Below the pieces are notes generated by a model. It saw only the letters and a program-made list of their open reading frames with translations. It searched no databases and had not been told where the DNA came from. This document shows positions 12,101 to 26,300 of a DNA stretch of 64,000 bases, piece by piece. The position numbers were made by a program, and so were the translations under genes. Every line of letters starts with the position of its first letter. Positions within the stretch are counted from its first letter, which is position 1. This DNA comes from Xiphophorus maculatus (lineage: Eukaryota > Chordata > Actinopteri > Cyprinodontiformes > Poeciliidae), in assembly GCF_002775205.1 (NCBI RefSeq), contig NC_036461.1, positions 9,833,015 to 9,897,014 on the forward strand, read 5' to 3'.

Positions 12101-12482
12101 GAGCTAACCAATAAATATTAATCTGGCAGAGATTAAAGGTTCAACAAGTACATTATACTGTCAGCAGAACTCTCAACAATGAAAGGCTCTCACTTTTGCT
12201 TGGAACTCAGTGTGAGAACATAATTGTATTCAGAGTTAAATGAGACAGACTGACTGCCTGGCATCCGTCACATCCAGGAGACCAGACAGGGAAAATTGGC
12301 CTTGTTTACAACACCAAACTGAATACTGGGATTTCGTATGTAATGCTTTTGTACAATTCACTATGCAGTACTTCCAGTTAATGAGAGAGAGTGTTAAAGT
12401 AAATTAATTAGGGTTTGACTCAGATGCAGATATGCTTTAAACCCAAAATGTGACAAAACGTTAGTGGAGATCATGTGTCTTC
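6111..12482. other. Intergenic, no gene recognised
   Basis: AT-rich DNA. Short open frames of 60-120 codons occur on both strands, but none shows a known domain, a splice context or conserved-looking composition. Around 6420-6600 the text (GAGGAGCTCCGTCATT, then CACACCTGATCAG) resembles the degenerate tail of a very common teleost dispersed repeat, but too poorly to classify. Around 10590-10850 there is a stretch that looks repeat-derived. A perfect hairpin (AGCTCTGACT, 7-nt loop) sits at 12079-12105. Confidence 0.6.
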
Positions 12483-13430
12483 AAAAGCTGCAGTATATAA
12501 CTTTGACATAAAATATTTTTTTACTTATTTGTTGAATTTGTTACTATGTTGTAGGTGAGTAAAAATTGAGTTTGTTTGCCTTCTCCCAGTGTTCACAGTG
12601 CTAAGTGGAAACAACCAATCAGAGCAAGAACGAGATCAATAACTCACATGCATGCGCAGCTCACCCCTCGCCGTTTCTCCCCCCTCCTAGCTCTCTTAGC
12701 TCTCTGCTACGATGCAGCTCCTCCTTATGAATGCTAAGGCTGGTTAGCATGGTCATAGACGATGACGAATAAGCGGTTTTCCTGTAATGGTGAGTTGAGC
12801 ACATTTAGCACCACCTTCATGAAATTCACTGACAGCAGTAAGACCCTCCTCTTTGTTCTGATTGGTTGCTTTTGTTCGGGAGCGGTGCATTTCTCCAGAA
12901 TAGTAGCTCAGGGAGGAGGTGGAGGAGCTCGATCAAAGATGATCTGTTTCAACATACTATCACGACATGGTGATAGTTTTACAAAATATGTTAAAAAATA
13001 TATATATACAGTACAGACCAAAAGTTTGGACACACCTTTTAATTCAATGAGTTTCCTTTATTTTTATGACTATTGACATTGTAGATTCACACTGAAGGCA
13101 TCAAAACTATGAATAACACATGTGGAAATATGCACTAAACAAAAAAGTGTAAAACAACTGAAAATACCCCTTATATTCTAGTTTCTTCAAAGTAGCAACC
13201 TTTTGCTGTGATTACTTCTTTGCACACACTCTGCATTTTCTTGATGAGCTCAAGAGGTAGTCACCTGAAATGGTTTTCACTTCATAGGTGTGCCCTGTCA
13301 GGTTAATAAGTGGGATTTCTTGCCTTATAGTCATGAAAATAAAGAAAACCCATTGAATTAGAAAGGTGTGTCCAAACTTTTGGTCTGTACTGTATATATT
13401 TTTTTATAAAAGTTACATTCTGCAGTTTTA
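12483..13430. mobile_element. Non-autonomous hAT-like DNA element, split by a Tc1 MITE
   Basis: The ends form imperfect inverted repeats. The left end AAAAGCTGCAGTATATAACT at 12483 mirrors the right end AAAGTTACATTCTGCAGTTT at about 13409-13428. Without the nested insert the element would be about 560 bp. It has no transposase frame. The inner part (GGGAGCGGTGCATTTCTCC, CAGGGAGGAGGTGGAGGAG) matches my memory of a high-copy teleost non-autonomous family. The hAT-like assignment is tentative, since no clean 8-bp target duplication is seen. Confidence 0.5.
13009..13392. mobile_element. Tc1/mariner MITE, internally deleted Tc1-like element
   Basis: The 384-bp element starts CAGTACAGACCAAAAGTTTG and ends with its inverted complement (CAAACTTTTGGTCTGTACTG), flanked on each side by TA, the Tc1/mariner target duplication. 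The left about 310 bp and right about 65 bp match the ends of a widespread fish Tc1-like element. The transposase gene between them is deleted, with the join near 13330. It could only move with a transposase supplied in trans. Confidence 0.9.
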
Positions 13431-16400
13431 ACACACGTGACAGATAACGGATTGTGTGCTACTACATACTCATTTGCATTCGGAGTCTGTAAGAGTTTCC
13501 ATGTCAACAAAAGCATCAGAAATTTCCGCTGAGGTTTGAAATCCAGCATGGAAAGTTGGAGGTTTGATACCAGCTCCGACCTCAAAACTTAAAATGGTTT
13601 TGAGTGCATATTTCATTTTTATAGCTGCAAGAATAAATTAACTAACCCCCATTAAAAACATCACTTCTGTACAAATAGGTTCATATTGATCTCTTTCGTT
13701 AGCATTAACTAGCCTGGTTCCTGAGAACAAGAGTTTGAAAATCCCACTGGTTTTGTGACAGGCAAATGAAAAATGGTTATGTTGGGTTTGCTGAGTTCTC
13801 AATACATGGAACAAATAAAAACAGAATTAATAATTGACATGTATGTTCTAAGGAAAATAGTATAGGATTCCCAGGAGACGTAGGAACTGAAGATTTAAGA
13901 TTGCAACTCCTGTCACTGGTGAATTGGAGGATTTAGGCGATGGGCCCCCTGATAGCTAGAGTTATTGCTTTGCTAAACTTGCAGTAATTCAAGGGCTGCC
14001 AAATAAATTACCACATTACTCATCAGGATGGATGGATGCAGAGACAAAATTTCTGGTGATTGGAAGCTGAGTTTGTACGCTTGTGTTCAGAAGTTTTTGG
14101 GAACTTTACCATCTGTAATCAGCAGAAGATTGTTTTTCCTGACATTAAGTCGGTTGTAACCAATTTGTTTTGTCTGATGTATCAAAGTCTTGTTAGAAGA
14201 AATAGGCCAATGTCTGATGTTTCTGTTCTCATTTTTGTTATTAATGATGTGCTTTAAATGTTTTCTCTTAGTGCTTAATGTTAGATTGTGTACAGATGTT
14301 TTTGCGACTTCCATTGGGAGAAAACTTCAATCATTAGTGAATATTTACAAAATGGATAAACTATGTTAATGCAGATAATTAAATCTACCCAATAATCATT
14401 CTTGCAACCTCTCGTACTCAAGATAGAGTATTAAATACCAAGGCACTGAGCGATCATTATCACAGAAAGAGAGAAGCAAGAAGACTCCTGTATATTTCTC
14501 AGGAATGACATTTATTTAGGATTAATCAAAGATAATTATAGGAAAATTAGTTAGAATTAGAAATAGAACAAATCATTTAATTTATTGTGACTCAAGCTAA
14601 TTAGAAATAAGCGCCAAAAACCAAACTAGTCTGAAGAACAAATATGCTGACGCACATTCAACTCTAAAGTACTTACAACAGAAAAAAGGAAAGCCTATGG
14701 ATAGAGAACTGACTATTAAAAATACTCCAGGAACTGATTAAAATCTGAGATTAATTAAGTTTAGCTGCATTAGTCATAAAAATTTTAAATAAAAGTGTTT
14801 GTAAAAACTCGACGCATTTGCTTCATTTTGAATTAAATTACTGAAATTATCATTTACACCGCAAGTTACTTTTCTTCAGTAGTATGCAACTCTGTGATTC
14901 CAAGACTACATGTAAAAGGAAAACATTTAAATGAATTATGAGCCTGCTGAACGGTGCTAATGAGCATGTGCCTATCTTTGACTACTCTGTTGGAAGAACA
15001 TACATCTGGCTTTGGAGATTTATACAGGTCATGGTTGGGCTGCAATGTTTAACATGAGAAATCACAAAAAGTCTTCGTGTTACCATGCGAAACTATATTT
15101 AAGCATATTTATATATAAATATTTAAGCCGATTTTGACATGTGACCTTAACTTAATTTGTCATAAGACATCAACTCACTGTTTAGATTTTACAAGCAGAC
15201 ATGTCTCCGTGTTATGCTGACAAATCTCACACCCTCGTGTGCTCAGTGGAGACAGTACACACACTGTCTGGATCCCTAAAAGTGGTTTATCAGAGAGGAT
15301 CCATCAAATTTCCACTTTGTTATCTCAGGCAGCCTGAACTCCCTTGTCTCTTAAACATTTTACATTCAACCAAAACGCCTGTTTGATTCATTATAGGTTA
15401 TATTATTTATATATAAAATATATTTAATCCATATCATGTCATATTACAGTTTGTGCAGTTTTTAGAGGTAATATGCTATAACATTCTGGTTCTGTTGAAG
15501 CTGTGTTGCGAGGCCCTGTAAGTCACTGCGGTGTTGATGTTGAAAGTGGAATTATGGTAAGAATGTGGAGTGACGTGCCGGGGCAGACTGTACTTGGCTG
15601 TTTTGTCTTGGTGGTGGTCTGAGGCTGCTTAATAGCAGTGCTTTGCTTCTGGAAAAGTAGTGAGCTTCTGGATTGATTAAATATCCCTAAGAACCAGCAT
15701 CTGGCAGTGTTAATACATCACACACATCTCCGGTGCTCTGGGATCAAGTGCCGCCTCTTGATCACCCGTGGAGAGAAACACATAGAAGCCTCTAGTGTAC
15801 TCTGAGACAGTTTGTTCGTTGAGTGCAGCACACAAAAATGTATTCAAATGATTCAAGAAAGAAAGAGAAATTTGTGGTCCTTGCAGAGCTCATCAGTCGT
15901 AGGCTTCATTCAGAAATACTGCTGGAATTTATTATTAGCTCTAAATGTGACAGCAGAAATCATTTTTCAAATGATTTTGAAAAGAAAAAATCTGGAGAAA
16001 GTCAGTAAAAGCTGTTTTTCTCCAAGTTGCAGGGCAAATTCCAGTCAAACACCACACAGTTCTTTCATCTCCGAATGGTGTTTAAACACATAATTATATC
16101 TGCATTATCACAGTGAAAGCATAGTTTAATTCAGTTCAGTGAAAATTAACAAAGAGCTTCATCATGATGAAGGAATAAGGCAAACAGATCTGGGATTATA
16201 ATGAGAAATTTAAAGCAGGGTTATGTTATATGAACAGTACTGCATAACTGCAAACCTACCAAGACATAGCCGTCCACCAAAACTGACAAATTAGCATTGA
16301 TAGCATTAGAGGCAATAAGATAAATTGCTGAAGAAATCCACAGTTCCTGCAGGGAATTGTTGAGATGGCAACAAGTAGTCATACACTCAACACATCTGGC

Positions 16401-17650
16401 TTTTATAAATTTGTTAAATTAGTGGCAATAAAGCCATTGATGAAAAATTCATGTCTTGGGGTGGCCACAAGCCATGTAGGGGGCAAAGAAAACATCTGGA
16501 ACAGGGTGTTCTCAAGTAGACACAAATTAAACTACATGTAAAACCTTGTCTGGGATATAAAATCATCTACAGCTCCATCCTGTAGTTCATCATCAGCTCC
16601 TGTCTGGCCGGTGCAGCCTCTTGTTCCTCAACTCCCTCACTCAGTGTGGTGCAACAATATGAGGCAAGCACAGGGCAGAGGTTAGATACAAACGAGGACA
16701 GGTTTTTATCTGCAAAAAACCCCTTCTATAATCATATACTGGGAACGCACAGCAGAAATCTTTCAGTGTGAGTACTTGCGTCTTTTTCTCCATCCAGACC
16801 GCTGCGCTGCAGGATGTTAACATCAGAGGAAAGTTCAACAAATCTGTGGTTAGTTACAGACGTGGCTCTGATGTTTGACTCCTGTATTTTTGACAAAAAT
16901 GTCGAGCTTCTGAAGTTGTTTTGACACATTGTGCAAACTGCTGTAGGATTTCATGTTTTGTTCCATCATTGCCATGAAAAACTGCAATTTGTGGAGAGTT
17001 TTCTTTTGCGGTTGAAGATACAGTACAAACTCTCATAATACAGCATGTGCTTTAGGTAAAAATGTCCAAATACTGTGATGTATGTCAACTCGAGTGTGTC
17101 GTGTTAACAGATCATTGGTTTTGTGTGTGTGTGTATATATACACTACGCCGTGTCAACATAATTTTGCAGACGTGATTGCTCTCTGGCGCTAATGGACAG
17201 CTCAACAGCTGAAAACACAGACGTGCAGATCTATACTGGTTTCATGCCAGTAGTCATCAGAATCAGCTAACTGTTATTAGAAATTCATACCACCTTAGTA
17301 AAAATGGTGCCATGCATGCTTCACTTAGGCCAAAACAAAAGCATCCCTTACTTTACACAACACTTGTAAGCAAGAAAGGACATCAGTTTGTCTCTGATTC
17401 AGATGGCCAGAAATCTGGACAATAAAATAAAGTTCTACAATCCTATTTAGCCAAAAGAGATTCAATGTAGCAGATAAACTGAAAGGGGGAGATTTGATTT
17501 GTTTAAGTGTGTTTGCAGATTTTTGAAGAGAAAAATTTGCTCTGGGATGAATGGAGCTTTGAGTTTGCCAGGTTCCGGGTGTTTTTACAATGTGTGCTGC
17601 AGTTAAACTTTAAAATGAAAAGTCAAACTAAAGCAGCTAATTAAAAAACA
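13431..17650. other. Intergenic, no gene recognised, one Tc1 remnant
   Basis: AT-rich sequence downstream of acp7. Apart from the Tc1-like fragment at 16245-16515, I see nothing that can be supported as a gene. A short TG/TA run occurs at about 17127-17142. The open frames are short, overlapping and without recognisable domains. Confidence 0.6.
16245..16515 (+). mobile_element. Decayed Tc1-like transposase fragment
   Basis: The plus strand carries degraded transposase coding sequence of the common fish Tc1-like family: CCTACCAAGACATAGCCGTC (DNA-binding domain) followed in order by CATCTGGCTTTTAT, GCCACAAGCCATGTAGGGGG and ACATCTGGAACA blocks. Many indels and stops leave no frame. No terminal inverted repeats are visible here. 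Confidence 0.7.
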
Positions 17651-17652
17651 AA

Positions 17653-17658
17653 TTTATT
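17653..17658 (-). terminator. Candidate acp7 polyadenylation signal
   Basis: TTTATT on the plus strand reads AATAAA on the minus strand, about 205 bp past the acp7 stop codon. It is the first canonical hexamer I find downstream of the stop. The cleavage site itself cannot be seen. Confidence 0.45.
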
Positions 17659-17861
17659 CAAATGTGAGGGCTTCACATTGTGTTTACAAGCTATAAGTCA
17701 AGGTACCTATTATATACATTTACATTACATTATTATATGTTGATTTCACAGCTGATGAACTTCAAAATGATATAAAATAACAAAATATATCACTGCATGA
17801 TTGCTTGTCTAAAAGGTAAAGTGCTTCTGTGAGCAGTTCTTTTTTTCTTTAAGGAAGGTCC

Positions 17862-20800
17862 TCATAGCCAGGCAGAGAAACCATGCCTCTCTTTCACCAC
17901 CCATATGCTGTCAATCACTTTGCCATACTGGAAAAAACAGAAATAGTTCCTGTCATTATTTATGGAAAGGTTTTCCTTCATAAAATGCATTCTTTTACTT
18001 TTGCCATGCCTGTGCACATGTTATTCCACGTGCCCTCACCTGGTCATCAGAGACCTGCTCCAAATAAATGTGGGTGGTGTTAACCACTTGCAAGCGGCTG
18101 TAGCCATAGTCAGTGCTGCGGAAAGCGCTCCACTCTTTGGGGTTTGGATTAAACCTGTCAGTTCTCTCTCTGCAGCCCTGTGGAAGATTCAGCAAAGATT
18201 AAATTGGCTGAGATGAGCGACACACGCTTATTCCAAAACTCATTCCTAAAAGCTCTGTTTGACTTGTGGCAGTGCCTCGGTGTTGGTCTGGCAGCATTTT
18301 GGATATGCTCATGACTAATCCCTCTGTGGCTGAATGACAAAGCGTGCCCTGCGCGGCCCACCACCACATCAGAAAAAACTTTCCCAGAGGAACAGCTGGT
18401 TCTAAGCTTTTGTGGCAGACCAGCAGCTGCACAGACAGAGCTGTGTACAATTCATGACAGTGTTTTTGTTGATGTTAGTGAATGCATTGATCTGTGTGGA
18501 AAATGTTCACAAAGATGCAGTGATGTGACAGTACTTACAGCAGAGCCTGTTATAATATGTACTGGAGCCTTTGGGTTTACATAGGGCTGCTCTTTGCTTC
18601 CATTGTACACCTACAATGGAAAACATAGAAATATAAACTATTGCTATACAGACTATAGAAATACAGGAAACATCTGTAGAAGAACTGGAAAATAAGACTC
18701 CAGGAGCTGACCTTGTCACCATACACAGGCCAGAGTCTTTCATAGGTGTGCTCATGTGCCCACAGCTCAACATCTACCCCTAGAAAAGAAATTATATTAC
18801 ATTAAAAATTATGTGCCAAACATAAATGCACTCATTTTAGAGAATTGTAGAGTAATCTAATCCTTCACACCCAGTTATGACTTAATTTTGAGATAATAAG
18901 CAAATGCTTGAGTTCAGAGAAAAATGTTCCATTGGAAGAACTGTTATAATTATCATAATTATTATTTTTTCACAAGACTTTACTTTGTAATCTGGGTGAA
19001 TTTCTACAAAGATATCAAGTAGACCAAAAGGCTGCATCTAAAAAGCTGACAGCAAACTTTTAGAGTCTTTGGATATTTCTCTGAGTGTGAAGAGGTATTA
19101 ACTAGCAATACATTGCTAATGTTTCTTAGTGGATATACCATAGTGGTAAAATAGATCCTCGAGACCAGGGGCTGGTGGTTTGATGTCATTACGTCCCACT
19201 CGGACCTAAAAATATTAAAGAATAGTTATTGTGTGAAATATCTGCCTTGTAAAACTCTTTTTGGTAGAACTCAGCATTTGGCTTTACTTTGAGTGAAACT
19301 AGGAGGAATGCCAATGAGAAAAACACATCAAAGTGGAAACTATGTTGTTCAAATCAGTGTACTGTGGTGTGGTTTGTTTGGTTTAAAGAGTGTGTGACAA
19401 GTATGCTGTTAGGGCAAAACACTGTTTATGAATAAAATGGTAGAACAAAAACAAACCCAAGAGTCAAATTTTGTGCAGTCATCCTGGTCATCGTCAGAGC
19501 AGTACATGGGTCTGTGTCCCATGGTGATGATCCATGGACGTGCTGCTCTGTTCTCCGGCTTGTTGGCTTCCTATGTCAGGATAACATTCGCCAGATGAAA
19601 AAAGGAGACAAAACTATGAATTTAATACAGAGAACACCAGTAGATATTTGACATAGAAAATTGTGTGACTGAGAAACATTTATTTGATTAAAATTAGAAA
19701 AGGACAATCCTTAACCTCCAGATCTTGCTTCAGCCAATTGTACTGCTTAAAGATAAGCTCCATGCCATATTCAAGGTAGAAATAAACCTCAGTGGAGAAG
19801 GAGATGATGTGTGCTGACCCCAGGTTCCAGCTGCAAACACACATTGTAAAAATGACACAGACTTGACCAAGCAGCATGCTGAAAACCACTGACTAAGGAA
19901 ATTCTGACCGGAGTTTAAACTCCACATGTGAACTGAACTCCAGATGAACTTTTTTGTAAAATGTTGCTACTAAAATAAGTTCAGCTTAAATTATGAGTTA
20001 CTCGATAATCAAAAAGTCCAGGTTTACCCCTGCTTACATGTCAAATTTTCAGACAAATGCATGCTAAACAAGAACAGCTACAATATGAGTCAGAAAATTC
20101 CAGGGTTTCCTTATGATTTAAAAAGCTTATATTTAGATCTTTTAGGGAAAATAAAATTTAAAACAAAAATGGATTCAGTAGCTTACCGAGCTAATACCTC
20201 ATTTTAAGGTGTGAATATTTTTACACCTCAAGTTGGGGTCTAGGTTCCCCAACTTCAATAGCTGCAATATATAGTAAACTTATATGACACAGCATTTAAT
20301 CAACTGCCACACAATTATTGTTGCCATATCCACCAGTAATATCCAATAATAACATCACTGTATTTTATGCAGCACTGTGCAAACACTCTGTCTCTGTTGA
20401 TTAAGATTTACTCACCTCAGGATGTCAAAAGGCTAAAACTGAAAGTGAAACTGACAGCATAACCTACTCTATCATGAATGTAGCTAATAATTATCTGACC
20501 ACTTGGGGGGAGTCATAATGTATTACATTTTATGACAGAAAAAAAAACATACTTTTGGTCATGTATATAAAATTACATTCCAAACCCATTATTACGTTAG
20601 CTATAAAGCTAACATTAACTAAACATTACTCAACAACACTCACTTTTAATCTTTGTGTAACTGTCTAAGGAAATTTATCTTTTTAGTTATAATAGTAGCA
20701 AATTTCGACCCATGCATTTAGCAAACAGCACTTAATTTTTCTGTAAGCACATGAACATATCTTGGATACCATTTTCCTCCAACTCCACAGTAACATCACT

Positions 20801-23349
20801 GTATGTTTTCGTGCTTCTCTTTTGAAACCTAACTGGCATATAGCTTAAGATTGGTGATTTCTGAATTTATAGTCTGTTTCCTTTTTTTTTTTTTTACAAA
20901 AAGGCATATAGAACGCACTGTCTGTTGGGCATCAAGTGTTTTCAAGTCAAAACTCTAAAGTTAAAGTGAATTCATAAGTCATAATTGTTGAAGTCAGTAT
21001 TTTGAGGTTTCCTCAAATCAAGTCATTTGTCACTTGAGTTCACACCTCTGATAGAGTACTCTAAATGTCTGCTGTGATATCTTACACAGAACATTTTTAA
21101 CTTATCTCAGTGCCTTCTCTATGTAGTCACTTAGCTGTGATGCCCCTTCATCCATGGACTGCACACAAGTGAAGGAGCAAGCCAGCAGAGCTGTCTGCGT
21201 CTCAGCCCACAGAGAGAAAGCTTGTGGTCTAGCAGGGTATTATCTTACTGTCTGAGAGAAGGAGTTATGTAGTGGGCAATGACTCACTAAGTCAGATGTA
21301 TAGCTCCTTTGTGTAGTTCTAAGTGTTCCAAAGATAGGAGAGGCAAGCTTAAGTTAAAGAGGGGCACTCCACACTCCTCTGCAGGTTCTTACAACTCAGT
21401 AATGTTTACCTAAGCACACCAGGAGCTTTGGTCCATTCGAGGAATTACAATCAATCTAAATCTGATTCCAGTGTTTGAGGATGTTACCTTTCAAAAGACC
21501 AGTGTAAGTAATAAAACATATAACCTTCTTTACCTGTACCAAAGGCTCTCAGTTTGACCCGGCATGCTGAAGCGATTCCTGTAGTTTGAAAAGTTGCTGA
21601 GAAAAAACAAGAGAAAAAGGTGTAGAGAAGTACAATTAACTGAACTGATCGTACTATCCTCAATCCTTGAATATGCAGCAAACGGCAATTAGCTCCACAA
21701 ACTGCTGCTTTCTCATAGCATGTGATGCATTCACCAGAAGACAAAAAAGAACTGAAATGCATCCAAAATACACCAAGCTGTCTCTGAAATATAATGACTA
21801 TGCAGTCGACAGTCTACATTTGAAGCTGTTTAGTTTTATGTTGTGATCTGAGCTTGGGAGAAAACTCAGAGGGATCTGACAAAAACAACCTTCAAATCTG
21901 CAGTGATGGATTCTGATAAAAGTTTCACAAAAATAAACATAAAGCCAGCTGTAAAGAAACAATCAGTGCCTATCTCTCCAAATTAAAGGCAAGGATATAG
22001 TCTGCATGACCTCAACCCATAAGTTTGAACCATGGTCAGCTACTGGAGCCAACTAATCAAAATGTAGGCCACATTGGGAGGCCTGGGTGGAGATGATGTG
22101 GGATAAGTAGGTCTAACCATCCATGATTGGTTACGCTACATTTGTCTGTTGAGTATATTTGCCTTCAAATACAGCTTCCTGTTATTTTAGATGTTGTAGT
22201 CATGAGAGAAATCCCATTTTTAAAAGTTATTTCAGCTTTAGCAGTTTTTATTAAGCAACATGGAGCAATTGTGCCAGAAATCTCAGGAACAGCTCTTCAA
22301 ATTTAAAGGCCACACTTTGAATGAATGGAAAATAGGAGTGCACCGGTATGAAAACTTGGGCTGACATCAACATCTGATATTTTCATTGCTGTTACCTTTC
22401 GATGCCATGAAAAAATAACCACACGGCTGACTACACTTCTCTGCTTCAGTTAAACACTCCACAGCTCTACACTACATCACTGTTGCATGCGGAGCGATTC
22501 CTTTACCTCAAAACAGGACTAACATCAGCTGATACCGGTGTTAATCCCAATATATTAGGTATCCCTAATAAAAAGGTGACTCAGATTTCATGTTTTTCCT
22601 TAATGGGTCCTACCTTTTGTGCGAATGCAGGGGTTAGTGTTCACAATGGGAACTTATTCATGGAAAGTGATAAGGAGATCTGTTTTTTTTATTTTACAAA
22701 AATGAAAAGGGGCAATATCCTCAACAGCAGCTGAACTAGTCCTAACTCGGTCAACAAAGTGTCCAAAATAACTGGAGAGTAATAGTGTAGCATGCCTAAA
22801 GTCAGGATCAACTTTGAAAATTGCTTCTATAGTTCCTGAAACAATCAAACAGTAATGTTGCCATATGTCTATAGGCAGATGGGTCCTGTCTCAATGATAA
22901 CAATTTTTGATGTCAGTGTACAAGCTAATGTTGCTCTGTTTGTAGATAAATATTTCACGCAATATCAATGTATGTCAATCCACAGTCATAATTATGGCAG
23001 TAATTTTTCAATATAAATGTACATGTATTCTAAAAACAACTCCTTTTTATCTAACAAAACCTTAACCTGAGAAAATCCAACTTAATCTATGCTAATTATG
23101 GTCCTGAACTACCAACAGACGTATAAAAAGTTTATACCTCCCTCTAGTGGTTGAGAGCAGTACGAGCAATCAACTACAGGTAAGCGCTGTTCACTGAGGA
23201 AAATCAAATGACTGAAATTCCAGTTTATCTGTTATAATACTAATATTGAAGTTGCTGTAAGTGGCAGATAATGTCTAAAGGAAGATAATTGGTAGTAAAA
23301 AAAGATATTTAAAGAAGGTTCCTTAACATGTTTTTACTGTCAAAATATC

Positions 23350-23386
<37 letters not shown>

Positions 23387-26300
23387 TATATATATAAGTA
23401 GAGAGTAGAGAGAGAGACCAAAATTAAAGATTGTCACAACTTTTAGCTCATTTTAGCAAAAACATGAAAGTACCTTCTCTCAAACATCTTTCTTCATCAG
23501 ATATTTGCTTTCATCTTCTGATGAGTTAAATTCAGGGAACAGGATGAAGCAGCAGAAAACAACAGCAAACTTCAATAATCATATCCCTAACTTCCATCTC
23601 TAGATAATATTTCAAACAGTGATTATTATCTCTAATGTCTTTTGAAGGGCTAATGAACCATTGATGAATTAGCATCTTCTGAGGACTCTCTGTCATCATT
23701 CTTCTGGAATCCTGACAACAATCTTGCGGCTAACCAAGTTTCAATTATTTTTTACCCATTAGGTTTTGAGGTTGGAAACAGGAACAGAGAGGTATGGGGA
23801 GAGAGAACACAACAAAAAACACAGCTTAAAGTCAGTCACAAGCTCCGGGGTATATTTATACTCAGAACAACACCACAGAACAAAACAGACGCTTAGGCAT
23901 TATTAAGGGCAAGAGGAGCTGCTTTAACTGGTCATGTAATGGAGCGAGATGATTCCTGATATCAGGTTCTGATGTTAGGATGTAAAGCCAAGAAAAAGAG
24001 ACCACTGTTTGCAGCTCTGTAATAAAGACCAGGCTGCAGACACAGTACAAATGGCACAGAGATAAAAGGAACTGACCCACTATTGCAGTAGGCAAATAAA
24101 TATTATGGTTCAGGATCCCATAACATTACATTTTTCAGTATGCAAGAAGCACTCAGCAAACTGCACTGAAATTAAAGGATCCATTTGCTGCAGACTTTCA
24201 GGATAAAAATCAAATGTAAACCTGCTAAGAACTGAAGTTTTTCTTCAATTTATCTTAATCACTTTAAAACACATTTTTCTTTTTGATCACTCCCTCACTT
24301 TTTAAATAATATTGTAGAGTTTAGTGTAAAAAAATACTGCAAACTCTTCATGCTTATTAAACTTTTCAAATTTTGTCAAAAAACTGAATGTATTTTATTT
24401 GGATTTTGTATAATAAACCAACAGAAAGTCATGTATCAATTATCTTAATTTTCACATCTATGCACTGCTTTTCATTGGACAAATATATGTTTAACATAAC
24501 ATATGTACATTATGTTAAAGTTTGTGGTTGCAATGTGTGAAAATGTGGAAAGGACAAACATTTATAAAGCACTATTTTAAGATTTAATATTAATTCTCAC
24601 TGTTCAATTTTAAAATGTCACGAAATAGGGTTAGAATGCTACCACCACATTTCATAAGTACTTTCTGTTAAATGAGAAATTGTACTTAAATATCTAAGGT
24701 ATATTTACAGGACCATCTTACAAAATCCAACAAATTTAAAAAAAAAACTGAAAGCTGTAAATCCTCAAATCTGAGCAGCTACATCAACAAAGGAATTAGA
24801 TCTCTCTTTGAAGAAACAATCAAAAATGATCATTTGCTACATTTCCCAAGTTTAAAAGTTTCCTATAGATGCAGAACTGATCAATCTAACAAGTATAGAG
24901 AACTCCAACAACACCGGCTAACTCTGGAAAGTAAAACACACATAGTGAGGTGATAATTATTCCAAACCAGAAAAAGGTTGTTTTGGACAGTGTTCCCTTG
25001 TTGTTGGTTGCTTCTGTGGCTCCAACCATAAGAGCCCAAAATAGCTCCCGTCTGTTTAAGGAGTAAAGTGAAGAATTTTTATCAGAAAGCTTCTGTGTTG
25101 AATCTGGTAGCAAAGTCGTGGCTGACAATATGAGCCAACTCAACAAAATGAAAAACAGAATGTTTTTTGGGTTTTGCCAAAATCCAGACAGCTGTGTCCT
25201 TGCGACCTGAGCAAAACACGGTGCAAAATGTGAAGAAAGACTAAATTAAAAACAACATAAAATGCAGACCGAAAACAGACAGTTTTAGTGACATGTAGAC
25301 AAGGCCCAGTATGAGATTCCCATAGTGGAATAGCAGAATAATGTTAACAAGTTGCCAAAGAAGAGAGATTGTGAGATGAATGATCACCATCAAAGTAGTA
25401 ATGTATTGGTATAATTAATATTGCTGTTTGAAAATGAAATTAGCATCAACATTGTTTAATGAACATACTTTAAAAAAAAAAGTCTTTTGAACGCTTGTAT
25501 GAGGCATCGCAGCAGCAAGCAGTAAAAGCAATTCTGCTCAACACAAAAAGTTGGTAATGTTGAGAAAAACTCATTACACCAAATGCTGGGTTATGTTTGT
25601 CCTTAAGAGCTGAGATTTTATAAAAGGAAATTGTGATAATATTGTACCCTTACTTTAGAGATATGATATACTTGCTAAATCTCTTCTAGCTTCACATAGA
25701 GTATTGACACAAAATTATAAAATGGAACAATTAATAAAATGGCTAAAATACTTTTCATTTAAACACTAAGTCCTACTGCTGACAAAACAACATTATATAT
25801 GGATTACTAAGTTATAATAATGCTGATTTTTTGTTATTTTGATATGAAGGATTAAGGAAAAATTACAGGCTGCTTGACCAACGTTGCACTCGTACCTTGT
25901 CAAAATAGTCATGTGTGAGCTTCACTTACTATGTAGATTCATGGTTGCCTGGACAGGTCATGTAGGGAACATAGGCGGCGATGGACTGAATCTGCCTCAT
26001 AAACTCATCTCCAATTCGGGCATTGTCCTGTAGTAAGCAGAAGTGACTTATTTAACATGAAGGAAATGATTTTTTTAACTAATAATCTTCAGGAAATATT
26101 TATTATTAAAAATAAGAGGGAAATATATTTTCCAGACAGCTTTAAAAGTACTGCATCAATGTACAGACGGAACCACACTGAAACCAGTTTTTGTCTTAGA
26201 TTTCCTTAAACTGAATGAGGCACTTAGAAGCACAGTGTGATTCATTCCTGCTGCTGTGGTTTTGTACCTGCAACAACCAGACAAAATCCCCTTCCTCTGG

